DNA of 64,000 nt from Chitinophaga oryzae (GCF_012516375.2 NZ_CP051204.2:868001-932000), one strand, 5' to 3'. Shown: positions 36,971 to 48,500, counted from the stretch's first letter. Numbers and translations are program-made. The notes: a model not told the origin generated them from the sequence alone.

Positions 36971-37960
36971 ATGACCAAACCAACCGATCACTATTCTTTT
37001 ATCCTTTCGTGCCTGCAATCGCCGGAGGATGAAGCATTACAGGCACAACTGGCATCCTGGCTCGCGGCGGATGCCGCGCACCGGGAGCTGTACAGGCAGG
37101 TACGCCTGCTGTGGGAGCAGTCGCCCCATGCGGCTTTTTTCGAGGAGGCAGATGCGCCGGCCGCTACAGCCCGGTTCCTGCAGTTGCTGGACCAGACGAA
37201 GGTTGCCGCCCCGGTAGTGCCGCTCACCCCTGCGCGCCGCCGCTGGTGGCCCGCTGCCGCTGCCGTATTGCTGATGGCCGTCGCCATCGCATGGTGGCAG
37301 TATTCCCGTCATCGCGTACAGTGGATCGCCAAAACAACCACCGGTCAGCCGGATTCCGTACTGCTGGCAGACGGCTCTAAAATCTACCTGAATAAACACG
37401 CCTCGGTAAAATATCCGGCCGCTTTCACCGGAAAGGAAAGAGCCGTGCAGCTGATAGCGGGGGAAGCGTTTTTCGACATTGCCACTAATCCTCTGCATCC
37501 CTTTACCGTAGTGAGCGGCCCGGCACAGATCCATGTGCTGGGCACCTCCTTCAACGTGAAGGCTGCCAACACCACCATACAGGTATATGTACTGTCCGGC
37601 AGCGTAGCCGTAGCCCATCAGCAGCATTCCCTCCGTTTGCAGGCCGGCCAGGGCGCCTCCTGCAACACCCGCACCGGGGAAATAAAAGCAGACTCCGCTG
37701 CGGGTAACAACCAGCTGGCATGGCGCACCCGGGAGCTGCAGTTTACAGATACCTCCCTGCAGGCCGTATGCGAAGCCCTGTCCAATGCCTACGGAGTCAC
37801 CATGGTGCTCGATCCGGGCATCAGCAAAGAACGGAAGCTCAATGCCAATTTCAGCAACAAAACATTACCGGATATATTAGAAACACTGACTGCCTTATAT
37901 GATTATCAATTTGAACAACTGAACGACACGATCTATGTGCACTTGCCCGTAAAGAGATAG
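36971..37960 (+). CDS. FecR-family anti-sigma factor
   Basis: This 329-residue single-pass protein has a cytoplasmic N-terminal part with the conserved Trp-rich sigma-binding helix (HRELYRQVRLLWEQ), a membrane segment at about 92-110, and a periplasmic FecR domain (GSKIYLNKHASVKYPAAFTG, VQLIAGEAFFDI, VLGTSFNVKA) followed by a DUF4974-type C-terminal region (LQAVCEALSNAYGV). It would hold the ECF factor until signalled by the STN domain of the downstream SusC protein. Confidence 0.92.
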   Translation: MTKPTDHYSFILSCLQSPEDEALQAQLASWLAADAAHRELYRQVRLLWEQSPHAAFFEEADAPAATARFLQLLDQTKVAAPVVPLTPARRRWWPAAAAVLLMAVAIAWWQYSRHRVQWIAKTTTGQPDSVLLADGSKIYLNKHASVKYPAAFTGKERAVQLIAGEAFFDIATNPLHPFTVVSGPAQIHVLGTSFNVKAANTTIQVYVLSGSVAVAHQQHSLRLQAGQGASCNTRTGEIKADSAAGNNQLAWRTRELQFTDTSLQAVCEALSNAYGVTMVLDPGISKERKLNANFSNKTLPDILETLTALYDYQFEQLNDTIYVHLPVKR

Positions 37961-38020
37961 CGCATAAGTACCATTATTACCAACCAAAATGCTTTAGCCA
38001 GAAGCTAAAATGCCTTAGCC

Positions 38021-41000
38021 ATGAGTAAAAATTACCTACGGTGCATCGCCCGTTGCGGGATTCGTATGTACCGCCCCCTGGCAATGGCTGCCATCCTCCT
38101 GTCGGCCATGCCGGCAGGAGCGCAGGACACTTCCCCGCTGAACCGGAAAGTAACTGTGAAAGCCAATAACCAACCTATCGCTGTTGTACTGTCAGAAATC
38201 GAAAAACAAACCCATCTGAACTTTGTGTACGACGGCAGCCAGATCAACAGGGCCCGGGCTGTTACCATCCGGGTCAGCGGCGCCGTGCTGAAAAATGTAT
38301 TGCACGACATCTTTCATGATGACGTACAATACACCGTTGTGGGTAACCAGGTGATCGTGAAAAGCGCGCCTGACCGTGCAACAGCCGCAGCGGTGATGGC
38401 CCGCCAGGAACAGGACAGGAGCGTCCGCATCCGGGGCTCCGTGTCCCTGCGCGACAGCAAAGGTAACCTGCAACAGATACCAGGTGTTACCGTCCGGGTA
38501 AAAGGGAAATCGCAGGGCACCCATACTGATGCCGCCGGGAAATTTGACATCGCTGCCAACGCCGGCGATGTGCTGGTAGTCAGCTTCGTTGGTTATAAAA
38601 CCGTGGAAATGCCTGTAAAAGGCGCTTCCAATATTGTTCTCGATGAAGACGCGTCAAAAATCAAGGAAGTAGTGGTAACGGGCATCTATGAACGAACCAA
38701 AGAGAGTTTTACCGGTTCTGCTTCTACCTATACCGCCAAAGACCTGAAACAGATAGGTAACCAGAACATCGTCCAGAGCCTTCGTTCGCTCGATCCCGCC
38801 TTTACTGTATTCGAAAATAACCTGATGGGCTCCAATCCCAACGTGATGCCCAACCTGGAGATACGCGGCAAAACCAGCGTGCTGGGGCTGAAAGAGCAGT
38901 TTGGCACGGATCCTAACCAACCACTGTTTATCCTTGACGGTTTTGAAACCACTCTGCGTACCATCATAGACCTGGACATTAACCGCGTGGAGAGTGTCAC
39001 CATCCTGAAAGACGCGGCGTCTACCGCCATCTATGGCTCCAAAGCGGCCAACGGCGTGATTGTGATAGAAACGAAGAAACCGAAACCCGGTGAGCTGCGG
39101 GTGTATTACACAACAGATAACAGCGTTACTGTCCCCGATCTGCATGATTACAACCTGATGAACGCCGAAGAAAAACTGGAGTTCGAACGGATCTCCGGAA
39201 GATTCCGGCTTAATGCAGGCTTTGAAACCAACCAGTCGAGACAGAAAGAGCTGGAAAAAGCATATAGCGAACGGCTGGCGGAAGTACGGCGGGGTGTAAA
39301 TACCTACTGGCTCAGCGAGCCGTTGCGTACGGGTTTCACCACCGGACATTCGCTCTATGCAGAAGGCGGCGATAACCAGATGCGTTACAGTGTAGGGTTA
39401 AACTATAAAAAAATCAACGGCGTTATGAAAGGCTCCGGCAGAGACATCGGCGGCGCTAACATCAAGCTGGTGTACCGCAGGAAAAAACTGAGTTTTAATA
39501 ACAACCTTTCACTTAACTTCTTCACCGCGAAAGAGTCACCGTATGGCTCCTTCCAGGATTTTGCACAGGCCAGCCCCTATTATCGCAAACGGGACGTAAA
39601 CGGCAACCTGCAACCCTATCTCGAACAGCGCTCCAACACCGCTTCGATGGGCACTGATACCACCACCAATCCGCTGTGGAACGCTTCCCTCGGCAACAGG
39701 AACGTGACCCGCAATTTCTCGGTGGTCAATAATTTTATGGCAGAATGGGAACTTAACCGTGACTTTCGGGTGAGAGGCCGGCTGGGGATCACCAAAGAAG
39801 ATGGCAAACAGGAAGTGTTCCTGGACGCCCGCCATACACAGTTCGCAGGAAAGGTGCCTACAGAGCGGGGAAGTTTTACCGGCTCTCAAACGTCCGTGTT
39901 CAACTACGACGGCGAGATCACCGGTATCTATGGTAAATTGATCAGCAACCGTCACCAGGTTAACGCGGTAGGCGGATGGAAATTCCAGCAATTCAGAAAT
40001 ACCGGTGACGGCTATACGGTAATAGGATTGCCTCCGGGCGTATCCTCTCCGGCTTTTGCTGCGGGCTATCCTGACGGCGGCAAATCCACTTCTTCCGAAG
40101 CGACCACCCGTAGCACCAGCGCCTACGTTAACGCCGGATATATGCTGGATGAGCGTTATATGGCTGATGTGAACTTCCGGCTGGACGGGTCCTCCGTGTT
40201 TGGTTCCAATCATTTCTTTACCACTTCCTGGTCTGTCGGGTTGTCGTGGAACCTGCATAAGGAGCCCATGCTGGAAGGGGTGAGCTGGATCAATTTCCTG
40301 AAGTTACGCGGTTCCGTTGGTACGCCCGGCAACCAGAACTTTTCTACCTACCAGTCGTTTACTACTTACCGTTATAATACCGCTGTTGTTAATGATTTTG
40401 GTATTGGAGCGATCATCGATGCCTTTGGCAACCCCGATCTTTTATGGCAGAAAACACTCGACAAAAACATCGGCGCCGATGTGGTGTTGCTGAACAGCCG
40501 CCTGCGGTTGAACATCGATGTGTATAACCGCATTACCGACCCGCTGGTAGCACAAATCAGCCTGCCTTCTTCTGTGGGCACCACTACCTACATGACCAAT
40601 CTCGGCAAACAGGTGGGCAACGGTTACAACTTCATGTTCAGCGTATCGCCCTGGTACCGGCCGCAGGAGCGGATCAACTGGAGCATTAATTTCTCCGCCA
40701 AACATGAAAATGCACATTACGATAATATGGGCAACAGCCTCGATGTGCTCAATAAACTGAACCGGTCCAAAAACCTGGAGCGTTATTATGATGGCGGTAG
40801 CCCTACAGCCATCTGGGCCGTACGTTCCGCCGGCATCGATCCCGGTACCGGAAAAGAGGTGCTGATTAAAAAGGATGGCGCTCTTACGTTCAATTATGAT
40901 GCTGATGATGAAGTGGTGGTAGGCGACAGTCGTCCGAAACTGGAAGGTATAGCAGGCACCAACTTCAGCTATAAAGGTTTTACCGTGGGCGTTTACCTCC

Positions 41001-41416
41001 GTTACCGCATGGGTGCTGACGTGTTTAATGAGGCGCTGTACGATAAGGTGGAGAACATCAATTCTACGGATATCCTGCTGAACCAGGACCGCCGCGCCCT
41101 GTATGACCGCTGGAAGAAGCCCGGTGATATTGCCAGGTTCAGGGCCATTTCCATGACCACCAATGACAATGCGATAGCCGCCAATATACCGCCGATGACT
41201 TCCCGTTTTGTACAGCGTGAAAATGTGATTGCCGGAGAGTCCATCAATGCAGGATATGAATTTACCGGCGGCATGGTAAGGCGCTGGCGCATGTCTTATC
41301 TGCGGTTGACCGCCTATATGAACGACATCTTCCGCTTGTCAGCCATCAAGCGTGAGCGTGGTATCGATTATCCATTTGCCAACACGGTTTCTTTCTCTGT
41401 AAGTGCCGGGTTTTAA
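38021..41416 (+). CDS. SusC/RagA TonB-dependent outer-membrane transporter with STN domain
   Basis: This 1131-residue protein has a signal peptide (ending near PAGAQD), an STN signalling domain (about 45-110), a carboxypeptidase-like beta-sandwich (about 135-215, VTVRVKGKSQGTHTDAAGKFDI), the plug with VQSLRSLDPAF and a TVTILKDAASTAIYGSKAANGVIVIETK-type block, and a 22-strand barrel ending in an aromatic residue (SVSAGF). It imports a polymer fragment across the outer membrane with SusD as lid. The STN domain links it to the FecR protein upstream. The substrate cannot be told because no enzyme is encoded with it. Confidence 0.95.
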   Translation: MSKNYLRCIARCGIRMYRPLAMAAILLSAMPAGAQDTSPLNRKVTVKANNQPIAVVLSEIEKQTHLNFVYDGSQINRARAVTIRVSGAVLKNVLHDIFHDDVQYTVVGNQVIVKSAPDRATAAAVMARQEQDRSVRIRGSVSLRDSKGNLQQIPGVTVRVKGKSQGTHTDAAGKFDIAANAGDVLVVSFVGYKTVEMPVKGASNIVLDEDASKIKEVVVTGIYERTKESFTGSASTYTAKDLKQIGNQNIVQSLRSLDPAFTVFENNLMGSNPNVMPNLEIRGKTSVLGLKEQFGTDPNQPLFILDGFETTLRTIIDLDINRVESVTILKDAASTAIYGSKAANGVIVIETKKPKPGELRVYYTTDNSVTVPDLHDYNLMNAEEKLEFERISGRFRLNAGFETNQSRQKELEKAYSERLAEVRRGVNTYWLSEPLRTGFTTGHSLYAEGGDNQMRYSVGLNYKKINGVMKGSGRDIGGANIKLVYRRKKLSFNNNLSLNFFTAKESPYGSFQDFAQASPYYRKRDVNGNLQPYLEQRSNTASMGTDTTTNPLWNASLGNRNVTRNFSVVNNFMAEWELNRDFRVRGRLGITKEDGKQEVFLDARHTQFAGKVPTERGSFTGSQTSVFNYDGEITGIYGKLISNRHQVNAVGGWKFQQFRNTGDGYTVIGLPPGVSSPAFAAGYPDGGKSTSSEATTRSTSAYVNAGYMLDERYMADVNFRLDGSSVFGSNHFFTTSWSVGLSWNLHKEPMLEGVSWINFLKLRGSVGTPGNQNFSTYQSFTTYRYNTAVVNDFGIGAIIDAFGNPDLLWQKTLDKNIGADVVLLNSRLRLNIDVYNRITDPLVAQISLPSSVGTTTYMTNLGKQVGNGYNFMFSVSPWYRPQERINWSINFSAKHENAHYDNMGNSLDVLNKLNRSKNLERYYDGGSPTAIWAVRSAGIDPGTGKEVLIKKDGALTFNYDADDEVVVGDSRPKLEGIAGTNFSYKGFTVGVYLRYRMGADVFNEALYDKVENINSTDILLNQDRRALYDRWKKPGDIARFRAISMTTNDNAIAANIPPMTSRFVQRENVIAGESINAGYEFTGGMVRRWRMSYLRLTAYMNDIFRLSAIKRERGIDYPFANTVSFSVSAGF

Positions 41417-41434
41417 TGACTAAATGAAAGAAAA

Positions 41435-42868
41435 ATGAAAAAGCGTATACTCTTCAGTGTAATTATACTGGTGATCGTTACAGGCGCCTCCTGTAAAAAA
41501 TGGCTGGATGTGAAGCCCCGCGACAAGGTCATTGAAAATACGTTGCTGGAAAGTGAGACCGGTTTTCTGACAGCGCTCAACGGCGTGTATCTGGACATGA
41601 CGGATGAAAGGGCCTATGGCGCGCAGATGACCATGCAGATGACGGAAGTATTGGCACAGCGGTATAATGTTGGCGGTGGCCATAAGCTATATGCCCTGGC
41701 GTCTTACCAATACACAGATCCGCTGGTGCAGTCCATGTTCGGTTACACCTGGGGCCGTATGTACAGGTCGGTGGCCAATATCAACAAAATCCTGTCGGTC
41801 ATCGATCAAAAGAAAGAAGTATTCACGGGCAAACACCATTCGTGGGTAAAGGGAGAGGCGCTGGCGCTGCGCGCCCTGATCCATTTTGACCTGTTTCGTT
41901 TATTCGGTCCCGTATACCGGCAGGACTCCACAGCTATCAGTCTGCCTTATTACAGCGCTTTTACCACCAACTATGAAACTTATCTTAAGGGAAATGTATT
42001 CCTGGAGAAAGTACTCTCCGACCTGGATGCGGCTGAAGCCCTGCTGGCGGACGACCCGGTGCTCACCGGCGCCACCCTCCATGCCGGCGAAAGCAGTGAA
42101 GGCGTTGCCTGGAGTTATCGTAACCTGAGAATAAACTACTTCGCTGTAAGAGCGCTGAAGGCACGGGTGTGCCTGTACCGCGGGGATAAAGCCAGTGCCC
42201 TGAATTATGCGAAGCAGGTGCTCTCAGCAGCCGGCAGTATATTTCCTTTCGTGAAACTGAATGATATACAGGGAGATCCCCGTAACCCCAACCGCGTGTT
42301 TTCCAGCGAGCTGCTGTTTGCATTGCAGGACAGCCGGAGAAATGATAAATACAGAGCTTACTTTGACCCGTCGCTAAAGGATGGAGACATCCTCGCAGCG
42401 GCGCAGAACCGCCTGACTTCCGAATTTGAGAGCAATACGAATGATTACCGTTATGGAAATGTTTGGCTGATACCGGGATCTAATCAGAAGAACTACCGTT
42501 GTTTTTTCAAATATGCCGATGTGGAGGATACCGATTTCCGTTTCCGTAACCTGATACCTATGATACGGATGTCTGAAATGTGTTTCATTGCTGCGGAGTG
42601 TACGCCGCAGCCGGCAGAGGCGGTGGCTTATCTGAATATGGTGCGCAGCCACCGTGGTATCAGCGACCTGGCTGCCAGCGCCACTATAGCCACGGAACTG
42701 CTCAAGGACTATAAACGGGAGTTCTACGGTGAAGGGCAGATGTTTTTTTATTACAAGCGGAATGCTACCGCCAGCATTCCCGGAGGTACCGGCAGCAGCT
42801 CCGTTGCCATGGGAAAAGAAAAGTACGTGCTGCCTGTTCCGTTGGACGAATCCCGATTCAGAAACTAA
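41435..42868 (+). CDS. SusD/RagB-family surface lipoprotein
   Basis: This 477-residue lipoprotein (lipobox VTGASC) begins its mature part with KKWLDVKPRDKVIE, the typical SusD start, and has TPR-like helices (WVKGEALALRALIHFDLFRLFGP) and a final RN. It caps the SusC barrel and binds the ligand at the cell surface. The SusC stop is 18 bases upstream. The spacing, orientation and type fit a standard SusC/D pair. Confidence 0.94.
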   Translation: MKKRILFSVIILVIVTGASCKKWLDVKPRDKVIENTLLESETGFLTALNGVYLDMTDERAYGAQMTMQMTEVLAQRYNVGGGHKLYALASYQYTDPLVQSMFGYTWGRMYRSVANINKILSVIDQKKEVFTGKHHSWVKGEALALRALIHFDLFRLFGPVYRQDSTAISLPYYSAFTTNYETYLKGNVFLEKVLSDLDAAEALLADDPVLTGATLHAGESSEGVAWSYRNLRINYFAVRALKARVCLYRGDKASALNYAKQVLSAAGSIFPFVKLNDIQGDPRNPNRVFSSELLFALQDSRRNDKYRAYFDPSLKDGDILAAAQNRLTSEFESNTNDYRYGNVWLIPGSNQKNYRCFFKYADVEDTDFRFRNLIPMIRMSEMCFIAAECTPQPAEAVAYLNMVRSHRGISDLAASATIATELLKDYKREFYGEGQMFFYYKRNATASIPGGTGSSSVAMGKEKYVLPVPLDESRFRN

Positions 42869-42883
42869 TCCAATGTATTTGTT

Positions 42884-43651
42884 ATGATCAAGCTTCTTCG
42901 ATACATCGCCGGTGCAGCAGCAGGGCTGCAGTTGCTGGCATCCTGCCGCAAAGCGGAGATACCTTTCTACGAAACAGATAACGATGTCTATTTCTCTGTG
43001 GTACGGGACTTTGTTACTTATGATACAACGATCGTCACATTTGCCTACACGCCGTTGACCCGGGATACCACCCTGTTGCTGAAAGTGGCTACGCTGGGCA
43101 AGCCGGTGAACAGGAAAAGGCATGTGCGCTATCGTGTTGTTGACACCAGCGCCAGCGCCGCCGCGCAGCATACTCATTTCGACCTGCCGGCCAGTCTGGT
43201 GGTGCCTCCGGACAGCGTTAGCTGCTATCTTCCGGTGGTGATGCACAAAACACCGGACATGTCTACACGAACTTTCACCATCACCCTGCAACTGGAGCCC
43301 AACGATGACTTTCACACGCGCCTGCAGGTATTGGTAAAGGACAAAGCCAATAACCGGTTCACGTCGCTGGTAAGACATGTAATTGTTGTGGATAATAAGC
43401 TGAATAAACCTGACAGGGGTTGGTATGACGATTTTTACGGTCCATTCAGCACCAAAAAGATGCTGCTGATGAGCAGCTTGCTGGAATTGTCCGTGCAGGA
43501 GCTGTATGGTAAAATCGCGAAGGCTGATCCCGGCGCCACCAATTTCTATGCTAATTACCTGAAAACATACCTGAAAGACATGGAAGCTGCCGGCACTCCT
43601 GTATTGGAAGACGATGGCACGCCGATGAAAATGGGTAAATACATGCAGTAA
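42884..43651 (+). CDS. DUF4843 family lipoprotein
   Basis: This 255-residue lipoprotein (lipobox LLASC) has a beta-rich body with FYETDNDVYFSV near the start and a helical C-terminus. Proteins of this family follow SusC/SusD in many Bacteroidota loci and are thought to be surface-exposed ligand-binding helpers, without a proven function. It lies 15 bases after the SusD gene and 2 bases before the PKD-like gene. Confidence 0.85.
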   Translation: MIKLLRYIAGAAAGLQLLASCRKAEIPFYETDNDVYFSVVRDFVTYDTTIVTFAYTPLTRDTTLLLKVATLGKPVNRKRHVRYRVVDTSASAAAQHTHFDLPASLVVPPDSVSCYLPVVMHKTPDMSTRTFTITLQLEPNDDFHTRLQVLVKDKANNRFTSLVRHVIVVDNKLNKPDRGWYDDFYGPFSTKKMLLMSSLLELSVQELYGKIAKADPGATNFYANYLKTYLKDMEAAGTPVLEDDGTPMKMGKYMQ

Positions 43652-43653
43652 AA

Positions 43654-45171
43654 ATGAAAAGGATGAAAACGAACTATATTCAGTTGTTATTGGGCGGATA
43701 CCTTCTTAGCCTGTGTTTTACCGCCTGCTATAAAGACAGGGGCAACTATGACTACCATGAAATCAACGAGGTGTCCGGCATTAAAGGCATAAACGATAAA
43801 TATGCTTTATTGTACGGAGATACATTGCGTATTGTGCCGGAGATACTATCTACAGAAGCCGGTACAGATACCGGCCGCTATACTTATCAGTGGGAAGCGT
43901 TGATAGAAGGGACGGCCCGGCTGGCCGACGACGCTCCTATTGTTGTCCTTGGCAGGGGCAGGGACCTGGTCTGCCCCGTGAAGCTGAGGCCTGCGCCTTA
44001 TGATGTCTATCTCCGGGTAAAGGATAAACAGACCGGGGTGGAGTGGTTTAAAAAGTGTAAACTGACCGTGCAGTCAGCTGTTTACCAGGGATGGGTGGTG
44101 TTGTGTGATGTCGGGGGAGGCACCCGTATAGACATGGTGACCCGTCTGGGAGACGACGACAAGCTGATAACAGACGTATTGGCCTTTACCAATGCCGGTA
44201 TGCCGGTGCGCCGCCAGCCGAAGCAGTTGTTGTTTGCTTACCGTCCTGCTGCCCACCAGTTTTACCTGCGTAGTGCGGAAGGACTGGAGCGCATTGATGG
44301 GGAGGCGCTGACCTGGAAGAGCACCTATAATATCCGGTATGAAATGATGTCGCCGGCCGGAGCTGATTTCGCCCCGGATTATTTTTATAACAACGCTTCG
44401 CTTCCCGGCGTGGATTATGTTATTGCGGGCAACCAGGTTTTTCACCGCAGCATGATGATGGGCGCCTCTGCTTTCGGCGCTCCGGTTAACTATGTCGACG
44501 AAGAGAAAACGCCTTTCAGACCGGCGCCTTTTGTGGCTTGCGGAATGGGCGGAGCGTTGCTGTATGACCAGGACCGCCAGCGTTTTGTGGCCCACGACCC
44601 GATGTTTGGGACCCGTTGCAGCAGCCTGAGAGACGGCAGCCTCTTTTCTTATAACACCGGCAGGGATATGGTGTATATGACCTATACCGGTTACAATTGG
44701 GGAGATGTTTATGCTATTCTGAAAGATAAAGCCGGTAAGTTCTACACGTATTGCATGAATGTTGGGGGTAGCGGCATCAAGCAGGTACATTATACAGAAA
44801 TGACTGGTGCGCCGGAACTGGACAAGGCGACGGCTTTCTCCGTCAGCAACCAGTTGGGATATGTATTTTATGCCGCCGGCAGCCGGGTGTACGAATATGA
44901 TGTTTTTACCAATAAAGCCTGGCTCATGGCCGATTTAGGCAGAGAACAGGTGAGCGTGCTGAAATGTCTGCTTTTCAATCCATACGGGAAAGAGTTTTAT
45001 GTTAACCTGTCCAATTCCCTGGTAGTGGGCAGCTATGACCCGTCCCGGCCGGACACCGAAAACGGCGCTATCCGCGTTTACAGTGTTCCTGCCCGAAATG
45101 AACAATTGCAGCTTACCTGGAGCCATGCCGGCCTGGGTAAAATCGTGGACCTTGCCTACCGCGAGAGATAA
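43654..45171 (+). CDS. PKD-like family lipoprotein
   Basis: This 505-residue lipoprotein (lipobox CFTAC) starts its mature part with YKDRGNYDYHEINEV, typical of the PKD-like lipoproteins of SusC/D/DUF4843 loci, followed by an Ig/PKD-like domain (YTYQWEAL) and a beta-propeller-like C-terminal part with repeated YDxxxRxF and VYxYDxF words. It is probably a surface glycan- or peptide-binding protein. It is the last gene of the locus; no hydrolase follows. Confidence 0.85.
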   Translation: MKRMKTNYIQLLLGGYLLSLCFTACYKDRGNYDYHEINEVSGIKGINDKYALLYGDTLRIVPEILSTEAGTDTGRYTYQWEALIEGTARLADDAPIVVLGRGRDLVCPVKLRPAPYDVYLRVKDKQTGVEWFKKCKLTVQSAVYQGWVVLCDVGGGTRIDMVTRLGDDDKLITDVLAFTNAGMPVRRQPKQLLFAYRPAAHQFYLRSAEGLERIDGEALTWKSTYNIRYEMMSPAGADFAPDYFYNNASLPGVDYVIAGNQVFHRSMMMGASAFGAPVNYVDEEKTPFRPAPFVACGMGGALLYDQDRQRFVAHDPMFGTRCSSLRDGSLFSYNTGRDMVYMTYTGYNWGDVYAILKDKAGKFYTYCMNVGGSGIKQVHYTEMTGAPELDKATAFSVSNQLGYVFYAAGSRVYEYDVFTNKAWLMADLGREQVSVLKCLLFNPYGKEFYVNLSNSLVVGSYDPSRPDTENGAIRVYSVPARNEQLQLTWSHAGLGKIVDLAYRER

Positions 45172-45183
45172 AACCCTTTATGT

Positions 45184-45229
45184 GACGGATTTGCAGGGAG
45201 TTTTCCTATATCCTCCCTGTAAGTCCGTT
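45184..45229 (+). terminator. Hairpin after the SusC/D locus
   Basis: A 17-bp stem (45184-45200 with 45213-45229, all paired counting three G-T pairs) with a 12-base loop lies 13 bases after the PKD-like gene. The T-run is poor (TTATTCT). The following 280 bases to secA hold no gene; a short ATTCGTAA fragment is present at 45487-45501, just before the secA start. Confidence 0.6.
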
Positions 45230-45486
45230 ATTCTCAATTATCGATGGAATTCCCGCCTAAATCCCTTCATTTCCCCGAATTTATTCCTAATTTTACCCTC
45301 CTTGATAAAGCGGCTACAACAAAACTGACAGCTTGGCAGCCCGGCTTTTCCAAGCATAATATTTGAGTAACTGGTATTCTCCGTCTATCCAACAACTTCG
45401 CCCGCAGCTTCCGTGCCACAGGCTGGTAGAAAGGAAAAACCAACTGACATAGCTTCAGGACGGGGAGATGTTACAGAAACTAAAAT

Positions 45487-45501
45487 TGTAATTCGTAATT
45501 A
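45487..45501. repeat. Short ATTCGTAA fragment, copy E
   Basis: The sequence TGTAATTCGTAATTAA is a fragment of the ATTACGAA family arm, 11 bases before the secA start codon. It is too short to be called more than a remnant. Confidence 0.5.
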
Positions 45502-45511
45502 AACATTCAAC

Positions 45512-48500
45512 ATGTTAGGTTTTTTAACAAAACTTTTTGGAGGGAATAAATCAGACAGAGACATTAAATCTGTCACTCCAATAGTGCAGCAGATCAACGA
45601 TGAGTACGGAAAGCTGCAATCCCTGCCTATCGACGACCTGCGTCATAAAACCCGGGAGTTCCGCGAACGTATCGCTGCCCACCTGGCGGACATCGATAAA
45701 GAAATTGCTGAGAAAAAAGAAGCGGCAGAAGCCGTAGAAGATATAACCGAAAAAGATACTATCTATCAGGAAATCGACACCCTGAAAAAAGACCGCGACA
45801 AACAACTGGAAGTGGTGCTAAAAGCCATCCTGCCGGAAGCCTTTGCCGTAGTGAAAGAAACCGCCCGTCGTTTTTCCACCAATCCCACCCTTACTGTCGC
45901 CGCTACCGATATGGACCGCCAGCTGGCCGTTCAGAGAGATTATGTGACCATCGAAGGGGACAAGGCCACCTGGAAAAACAGCTGGAAAGCCGCCGGCAAC
46001 GAAGTGACCTGGAACATGGTGCATTACGACGTACAGCTGATCGGCGGTACCGTACTGCATCAGGGTAAAATCGCCGAAATGGCTACCGGTGAAGGTAAAA
46101 CACTGGTATCTACCCTCCCGGCCTATCTCAACGCCCTGGCCGGCGAAGGGGTGCACATCGTGACCGTGAACGACTACCTGGCACGCCGTGACTCCGAGTG
46201 GAACGGACCGCTGTTCGAATTCCTCGGCATCACAGTGGACTGTATCGATAAACACCAGCCTAACACCGCAGAACGCCGCAATGCCTACCTGGCAGACATC
46301 ACCTACGGCACCAACAACGAATTCGGCTTCGACTACCTCCGTGATAACATGGTGCACAGCCCGGATGAAATGGTGCAGCGTAAACATCACTTCGCGATGG
46401 TGGATGAGGTGGACAGCGTATTGATCGACGATGCGCGTACCCCGCTCATCATCTCCGGTCCTATCCCCCGTGGAGAAGAACAGGAGTTCCATGCGCTGAA
46501 GCCACGTATCCAGTACCTGGTGGATATGCAGAAAAAAGCGGTGAACCAATACCTCCTGGAAGCCAAAAAGCTGATCGCTGAAGGTAAAGACGACCCCAAA
46601 ACCGGTGGTCTGGCCCTGATGCGCGCCTGGAGAGGTTTGCCGAAAAACAGTGCGCTGATCAAATACCTCAGCGAACCCGGTGTCAAAGTATTATTACAGA
46701 AAGCTGAAAACTACTACCTGGCAGACCAGCAACGGGAGATGCCAAAAGTAGACGAAGGCCTGTTCTTCGCGATAGAAGAAAAACATAACAGCGTAGACCT
46801 GACGGAAAAAGGCATCGGCCTGATCACACAGGGCGGTGAAGATCCTAACTTCTTCGTAATGCCGGACGTAGGTTCCGAACTGGCGGAGATTGAAAAAATG
46901 GCAGTTACGCCGGAAGAAAAACTGCAGCGCAAAGACGCTATGCTGGCAGACTACGCCCAGAAGTCAGACCGTATCCACTCCGTTCAGCAGCTGCTGAAAG
47001 CGTATACCCTGTTTGACAAAGACGTGGAATACGTGGTAATGGACGGCAAAGTAAAGATCGTAGACGAACAAACCGGCCGTATTCTCGATGGCCGCCGTTA
47101 TTCCGACGGTCTGCACCAGGCGATCGAAGCGAAAGAAAATGTGAAAGTGGAAGCCGCCACCCAGACCTTCGCTACCATCACCCTGCAGAACTACTTCCGT
47201 ATGTATCACAAGCTGGCCGGTATGACGGGTACGGCTTCTACAGAAGCAGGTGAGTTCTGGGAAATCTACAAACTGGATGTGGTAACCATCCCCACCAACC
47301 TGCCTATCTCCCGCGGAGACGCAGAAGACCTGGTATACAAAACCAAAAGAGACAAGTATAAAGCCGTTATCGACGAAATCAAGCAGATGCAGTCAAAAGG
47401 CCGCCCGGTACTGGTAGGTACTACCTCCGTGGAAGTGTCCGAATTGCTGAGCAAAATGCTGACTTTCGAAAAAGTGCCGCACAACGTACTGAACGCCAAA
47501 CAGCACGCCCGTGAAGCCCAGATCGTGGCTGAAGCAGGTCTGGCCGGCGCAGTGACCATCGCCACCAACATGGCCGGCCGCGGTACCGACATCAAACTGG
47601 GCCCCGGCGTAAAAGAAGCGGGCGGCCTGGCCATCATCGGTACGGAAAGACACGAAAGCCGCCGTGTGGACAGACAGCTGCGTGGTCGTGCCGGTCGTCA
47701 GGGCGACCCGGGATCTTCCCAGTTCTTCGTATCCCTCGAAGATGACCTGATGCGTATGTTCGGCTCCGACCGTATCGCAGGCCTGATGGACCGCATGGGT
47801 TATAAAGAAGGAGAAGTGATCCAGCACAGCATGATCACCCGCTCCATCGAAAGAGCCCAGAAAAAAGTAGAAGAAAATAACTTCGGCATCCGTAAACGAC
47901 TGCTCGAATACGATGACGTAATGAATAAACAGCGTACCGTTATCTATGCCAAACGTAACCACGCCCTGTTCGGCGAACGCCTGGCCATCGATATCGACAA
48001 CGCATTCTTCGACGTGTCCGAAAACATGGTGATCACCCACAAAGAAAGCGGCGACTACGAAGCTTTCAAAATGGACGCTATCATCAACTTCGGCATCGAC
48101 GCCAGCATCACACAGGAAGAACTGACCCGTACAGACGTGCCTACCCTGGCCTCCAAACTGTACCATCAGGCGCTGGAAAACTACCACCGCAAAGTGCAGG
48201 ACATCACCTCCAACACCCTGCCGGTGATCGAACGTATCTACCACGAACAGGGACACCACATCGAGAATATCTCCATTCCGTTTACCGACGGCAAAAAAGG
48301 GATCAACGTACTGGCCAACCTGAAAAAAGTAGTAGACACCAAAGGCCACGAAACCATGAACGCACTGGAACGCAGCATCACCCTGGCCCTCATCGACGAG
48401 GCCTGGAAAGAACACCTGCGTGCCATGGATGAACTGAAACAATCTGTTCAGGGAGCCGTGTACGAACAAAAAGATCCGCTGCTGATCTATAAACTGGAAG

